A stretch of 18,312 nucleotides of DNA. Origin: CADCTM01 sp049671305 (GTDB taxonomy: Bacteria; Cyanobacteriota; Cyanobacteriia; Cyanobacteriales; Coleofasciculaceae). How positions within the stretch are numbered: position 1 is the first letter of the stretch; every line of letters begins with the position of its first letter. Where the stretch lies: assembly GCA_049671305.1 (NCBI GenBank), contig JBATUR010000055.1:1-18312 (forward strand), in the 5' to 3' direction. Positions 16,255 to 18,312 of this stretch are shown one piece after another. The position numbers and the translations under genes were made by a program. The notes below the pieces were generated by a model. It was not told where the DNA came from, made no database searches, and was given only the letters and a program-made list of their open reading frames with translations.

Positions 16255-16303
16255 CATTAGTCACTCGGTCATTAGTCTGGGGCTACTGACCGAGTGACTG
16301 ATG
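16255..16303. repeat. Large near-perfect inverted repeat between infC and the transporter-like gene
   Basis: Arms CATTAGTCACTCGGTCA (16255-16271) and TGACCGAGTGACTGATG (16287-16303) pair at 16 of 17 positions, the exception being a T/G pair. The 15-nt loop can extend the stem by TAG/CTA after one mismatch. CATTAGTC occurs directly repeated at 16255-16262 and 16270-16277, resembling the short tandem heptamers common in cyanobacterial intergenic DNA. No T run follows directly, so it may be an attenuating or protective hairpin rather than a standard terminator. Confidence 0.65.
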
Positions 16304-16314
16304 AGTGCGATTAA

Positions 16315-16326
16315 AAAAGCGGCTTT
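16315..16326 (-). terminator. Possible weak terminator after infC
   Basis: On the minus strand the sequence reads AAAGCCGCTTTTTT about 17 nt after the infC stop: a very short palindrome followed by a T run. It repeats the motif at 841-854. The stem is short, so the role is tentative. Confidence 0.3.
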
Positions 16327-16342
16327 CTGGCTATTGCTAACA

Positions 16343-16870
16343 CTATTTCTTAGGAGAAAGTAGCATCATCATATTCCGCCCTTCTCGCTTGGGAGCTTGT
16401 TGCACTTCCGCTAACTTCTCCAAATCTATAGCCATACGCTTGAGTAAATCCTCAGCTAAGTCGCTGTGTTGAATTTCTCGCCCTCGGAAGGTGATCGTGG
16501 CTTTAACCTTATCTCCGTCTTCCAGAAAACGGATCGCTTGATTGACGCGCACTTGATAGTCATGCTCCTCAATCTTGTAGCGCATTTTCACTTCTTTGAC
16601 ATCAGCGGTGTGCGTCTTCTTGCGGGCTTCGCGGGCTTTTTTCTCTTGTTCAAATTTGAACTTGCCATAGTCCATAATCCGACACACGGGCGGATCTGCC
16701 TTGTCACTAACCAAGACGAGATCCAACTCTTTTTCCTCGGCAACTCGCAGGGCTTCTTGAGGGGTAATTATCCCCAGTTGTGCACCGTCGGTATCAATGA
16801 CTCGAATCTTAGGAAATCGGATTCTTTCGTTAATTTGGGGGAGATCGCGCTGGCGTCTTTTGTCAATCAC
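16343..16870 (-). CDS. infC: Translation initiation factor IF-3
   Basis: This 175-residue protein is IF-3, which binds the 30S subunit, prevents premature 50S joining and checks the start codon and initiator tRNA. The N-terminal domain begins with INERIRFPKIRVIDTDGAQL (14-33) and has the family signature DPPVCRIMDYGKFKFEQ (59-75). A lysine-rich linker helix leads to the C-terminal domain with VKEVKMRYKI, FLEDGDKVKATITFRGRE and the end GRNMMMLLSPKK. Full length. The start is GTG at 16870; no ATG occurs nearby upstream in frame, and codon 2 is ATT, the start used by E. coli infC. Non-canonical starts on infC are known to let IF-3 limit its own synthesis, and that could apply here. No Shine-Dalgarno sequence precedes it; the leader instead contains ACCTCC. 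The gene stands apart from rpmI/rplT. It diverges from the hydrolase gene. Confidence 0.97.
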   Translation of the reverse strand: MIDKRRQRDLPQINERIRFPKIRVIDTDGAQLGIITPQEALRVAEEKELDLVLVSDKADPPVCRIMDYGKFKFEQEKKAREARKKTHTADVKEVKMRYKIEEHDYQVRVNQAIRFLEDGDKVKATITFRGREIQHSDLAEDLLKRMAIDLEKLAEVQQAPKREGRNMMMLLSPKK

Positions 16871-16898
16871 AGGCTGTTTAGTTTGTAAAATCGGTGGT

Positions 16899-16904
16899 GG
16901 AGGT
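16899..16904 (-). promoter_or_regulatory. infC: Anti-Shine-Dalgarno-like ACCTCC in the infC leader
   Basis: In the infC mRNA direction, ACCTCC occurs about 30 nt before the GTG start, matching the core of the 16S rRNA 3' end rather than a ribosome site. It could pair with a purine-rich segment or be chance. No partner sequence was identified. Confidence 0.2.
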
Positions 16905-17090
16905 CTAAGAAATAAGCTAGTTTACACTTGCTATTTTACTAAGTCTTCACAACTTTCTCTATGGTTGTTAATGTATCTTTCAATTTGGACGAGCAATTTG
17001 GAACGATCATTGTCTCAAAAACGTCCTTTTAGAGCGGTCAACCCCTAGAAAACACTAAAATAGGGAAAGATTATAAATGTTTTTGAAGTT

Positions 17091-17094
17091 GAGG
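17091..17094 (+). promoter_or_regulatory. Ribosome binding site deciding the hydrolase GTG start
   Basis: GAGG lies 5 nt before the GTG at 17100, a good spacing. It supports this non-ATG start, which also places the conserved fold at the expected distance. Confidence 0.55.
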
Positions 17095-17099
17095 CTTTT

Positions 17100-18047
17100 G
17101 TGACAATTTTGCCTTGGCAGCAGCGGGTGGGCAGTCAGCGTGACTGGGTTTGGCGGGGTTGGCAAACTCGCTACACTTATTTTCGTCCTCCACAAACTGA
17201 CCTTAAACCGACAACGCCTGTCATGCTACTACATGGTTTTGGTGCTTCGATTGGGCATTGGCGCCATAATCTGGAAGTAATCGGTCAACATCACACGGTT
17301 TATGCCCTGGATATGTTGGGCTTTGGTGCGTCTCATAAGGCGTCAACTGATTATAAAATTGAACTTTGGGTAAATCAAGTTTATGAGTTTTGGCGGACAT
17401 TTATCCGACAACCGATGGTTTTGGTTGGTAATTCTATCGGTTCTTTAATTTGTGTGGCGGCAGCAGCAGCTCATCCAGAAATGGTGAAAGGAATCGTTAT
17501 GATTAATTTGCCAGATTTGTCGCTAGAAGCAGAAATGACACCGCCTTTGCTACGCCCAGTTGTTGCCAAAATTAAGGCAGTTGTGCTGTCACCATTGCTA
17601 CTAAAAAGTTTGTTTTATATCGTTAGACGCCCGCCAGTGGTGCGGAAATGGGCAGGACGTGCTTATGCTAATCAAGCAGCTATTACGGCGGAGTTGGTAG
17701 AAATTTTAACCGTACCCGCCTTAGATAAGGGCGCGGCAGGGGCATTTAGTGCTTTTTTAAAAGCGATGACTTCTGAGGAGTTTGGTCCTTGTATTAAATC
17801 TATTTTGCCTAACTTAAATATTCCCATGCTTTTGATGTGGGGTCGTCAAGACCGTATGATTCCGCCGAAGTTGGCACGTCGCTTTGTTGACCTTAATCCG
17901 AACTTGGTATTAGTTGAATTAGATGATGCTGGTCACTGTCCCCAAGATGAATGTCCTGAAAAAGTAAATCAGATTTTGTTGGAGTGGTTGACGGCTAATT
18001 GTACAGCACCAACGGCAACAGATCCTTCCATATTTGTTGCTAATTGA
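17100..18047 (+). CDS. Alpha/beta hydrolase fold protein
   Basis: This 315-residue protein is a complete alpha/beta hydrolase. The oxyanion-hole motif HGFG is at 45-48, the nucleophile elbow GNSIGS places the catalytic serine at S112, the acid is D251 (WGRQDRMIPP) and the histidine is H279 (DDAGHCPQD). A helical cap of about 80 residues (about 140-225) lies between S112 and the last strands. GNSIG in place of the commoner GxSxG with His or Asp is typical of the plant and cyanobacterial group that includes pheophytinase and chlorophyll dephytylase, so a chlorophyll-derived or other lipophilic ester is a reasonable guess, not shown by the sequence. No signal peptide is evident. It diverges from infC with 229 bp between them. 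Fold confidence is high, substrate confidence low. Confidence 0.92.
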   Translation: MTILPWQQRVGSQRDWVWRGWQTRYTYFRPPQTDLKPTTPVMLLHGFGASIGHWRHNLEVIGQHHTVYALDMLGFGASHKASTDYKIELWVNQVYEFWRTFIRQPMVLVGNSIGSLICVAAAAAHPEMVKGIVMINLPDLSLEAEMTPPLLRPVVAKIKAVVLSPLLLKSLFYIVRRPPVVRKWAGRAYANQAAITAELVEILTVPALDKGAAGAFSAFLKAMTSEEFGPCIKSILPNLNIPMLLMWGRQDRMIPPKLARRFVDLNPNLVLVELDDAGHCPQDECPEKVNQILLEWLTANCTAPTATDPSIFVAN

Positions 18048-18147
18048 TAGGTGAATTGCTCACGATTAGAACTCATAACTGTACAAAAAAATCTTACCTT
18101 AACTAGGCTTTGAGATCTAGGTTATGCAGATGTATCTCAATTTATCT

Positions 18148-18169
18148 AAATCCCAACTAGTTGAGTTTT
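18148..18169. terminator. Imperfect palindrome between convergent genes
   Basis: AAATCCCAACT (18148-18158) and AGTTGAGTTTT (18159-18169) are complementary at 9 of 11 positions around a perfect CAACTAGTTG core, ending in a T run on the plus strand. It lies between the hydrolase stop and the stop of the right-edge gene, where a shared terminator would be expected. The lack of a loop weakens the case. Confidence 0.35.
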
Positions 18170-18175
18170 TCCAGA

Positions 18176-18312
18176 TCAACCTGCTCCAAATATTGCAGTT
18201 AATATCCATCGCAAAATTAGAACACTAATGGCAGCTAGTATCACAATAGCTATTAATAATCCTCCAATTAATAGAGCAACAAATAGCCAATCTGCCTTCT
18301 TTTCAGACTGAG
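18176..18312 (-). CDS. C-terminus of an unidentified membrane protein (cut by window edge)
   Basis: Reading the minus strand inward from the right edge, a frame stays open for 44 codons from 18310 to a TGA at 18176-18178. The peptide starts with QSEKKADWLFVALLIGG, continues as an unbroken hydrophobic stretch of about 25-30 residues and ends with RWILTAIFGAG. This is a classic charged-then-membrane-helix pattern rather than a random translation. No plausible start codon lies in the visible part, so the gene continues to the right. I do not recognise the family; it could be a small membrane protein or the last helix of a larger one. Confidence 0.5.
   Translation of the reverse strand, partial: QSEKKADWLFVALLIGGLLIAIVILAAISVLILRWILTAIFGAG

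Overview
The window looks like chromosomal DNA of a cyanobacterium. Ten copies of the HIP1 octamer GCGATCGC are spread through it, and the gene set is typical of the phylum: kinases with an N-terminal zinc-binding knuckle, a PAS/GAF class III cyclase, a Uma2 protein, a transporter-like protein with HEAT repeats, a cyanobacterial-type IF-3 and a GH116 glycosidase. I cannot name a genus from sequence alone. No tRNA, rRNA, CRISPR array, insertion sequence or phage gene was recognised.

Layout. The left edge (1-349) is an AT-rich leader with nested inverted repeats and a good promoter candidate, feeding a single-domain CheY/PilH-type response regulator (350-742, +). Converging on it is a minus-strand signalling block: two tandem paralogous membrane Ser/Thr kinases (860-2926 and 3040-4521), and upstream of them a multi-sensor adenylate cyclase (4691-7003). 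After a gene-poor region of about 540 bp that holds a regularly spaced GCTCAA/TTGAGC/GCTCAA element, a plus-strand pair encodes a small VOC (glyoxalase-fold) protein and a serine-recombinase-like protein whose catalytic arginines are replaced. A second minus-strand block follows: GH116 glycosidase (9296-11704), Uma2 protein (11758-12498), a stand-alone cyclic-nucleotide-binding protein (12617-13084), a 1006-residue transporter-like protein with HEAT repeats (13215-16235), and infC (16343-16870). Diverging from infC is a plus-strand alpha/beta hydrolase (17100-18047). The right edge cuts a minus-strand gene whose visible C-terminus is one membrane helix.

How the genes may work together. Much of the window is signal transduction: phospho-acceptor, kinases, cAMP synthesis and a cNMP receptor. 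The cNMP-binding protein lies directly downstream of the transporter-like HEAT protein. Related nucleotide-transporter-like proteins in other bacteria carry HEAT and cNMP domains in one chain, so the pair may be a split form of that architecture. The cyclase has the lysine/aspartate pair of adenylate cyclases and could supply the ligand, but that link is inferred.

The points most worth following are the degenerate serine recombinase paired with a VOC gene, the tandem kinases whose outer domains are built from copies of one unnamed short module, and the possible split cNMP-receptor/transporter pair. I see no clear-cut new defence or mobile system.
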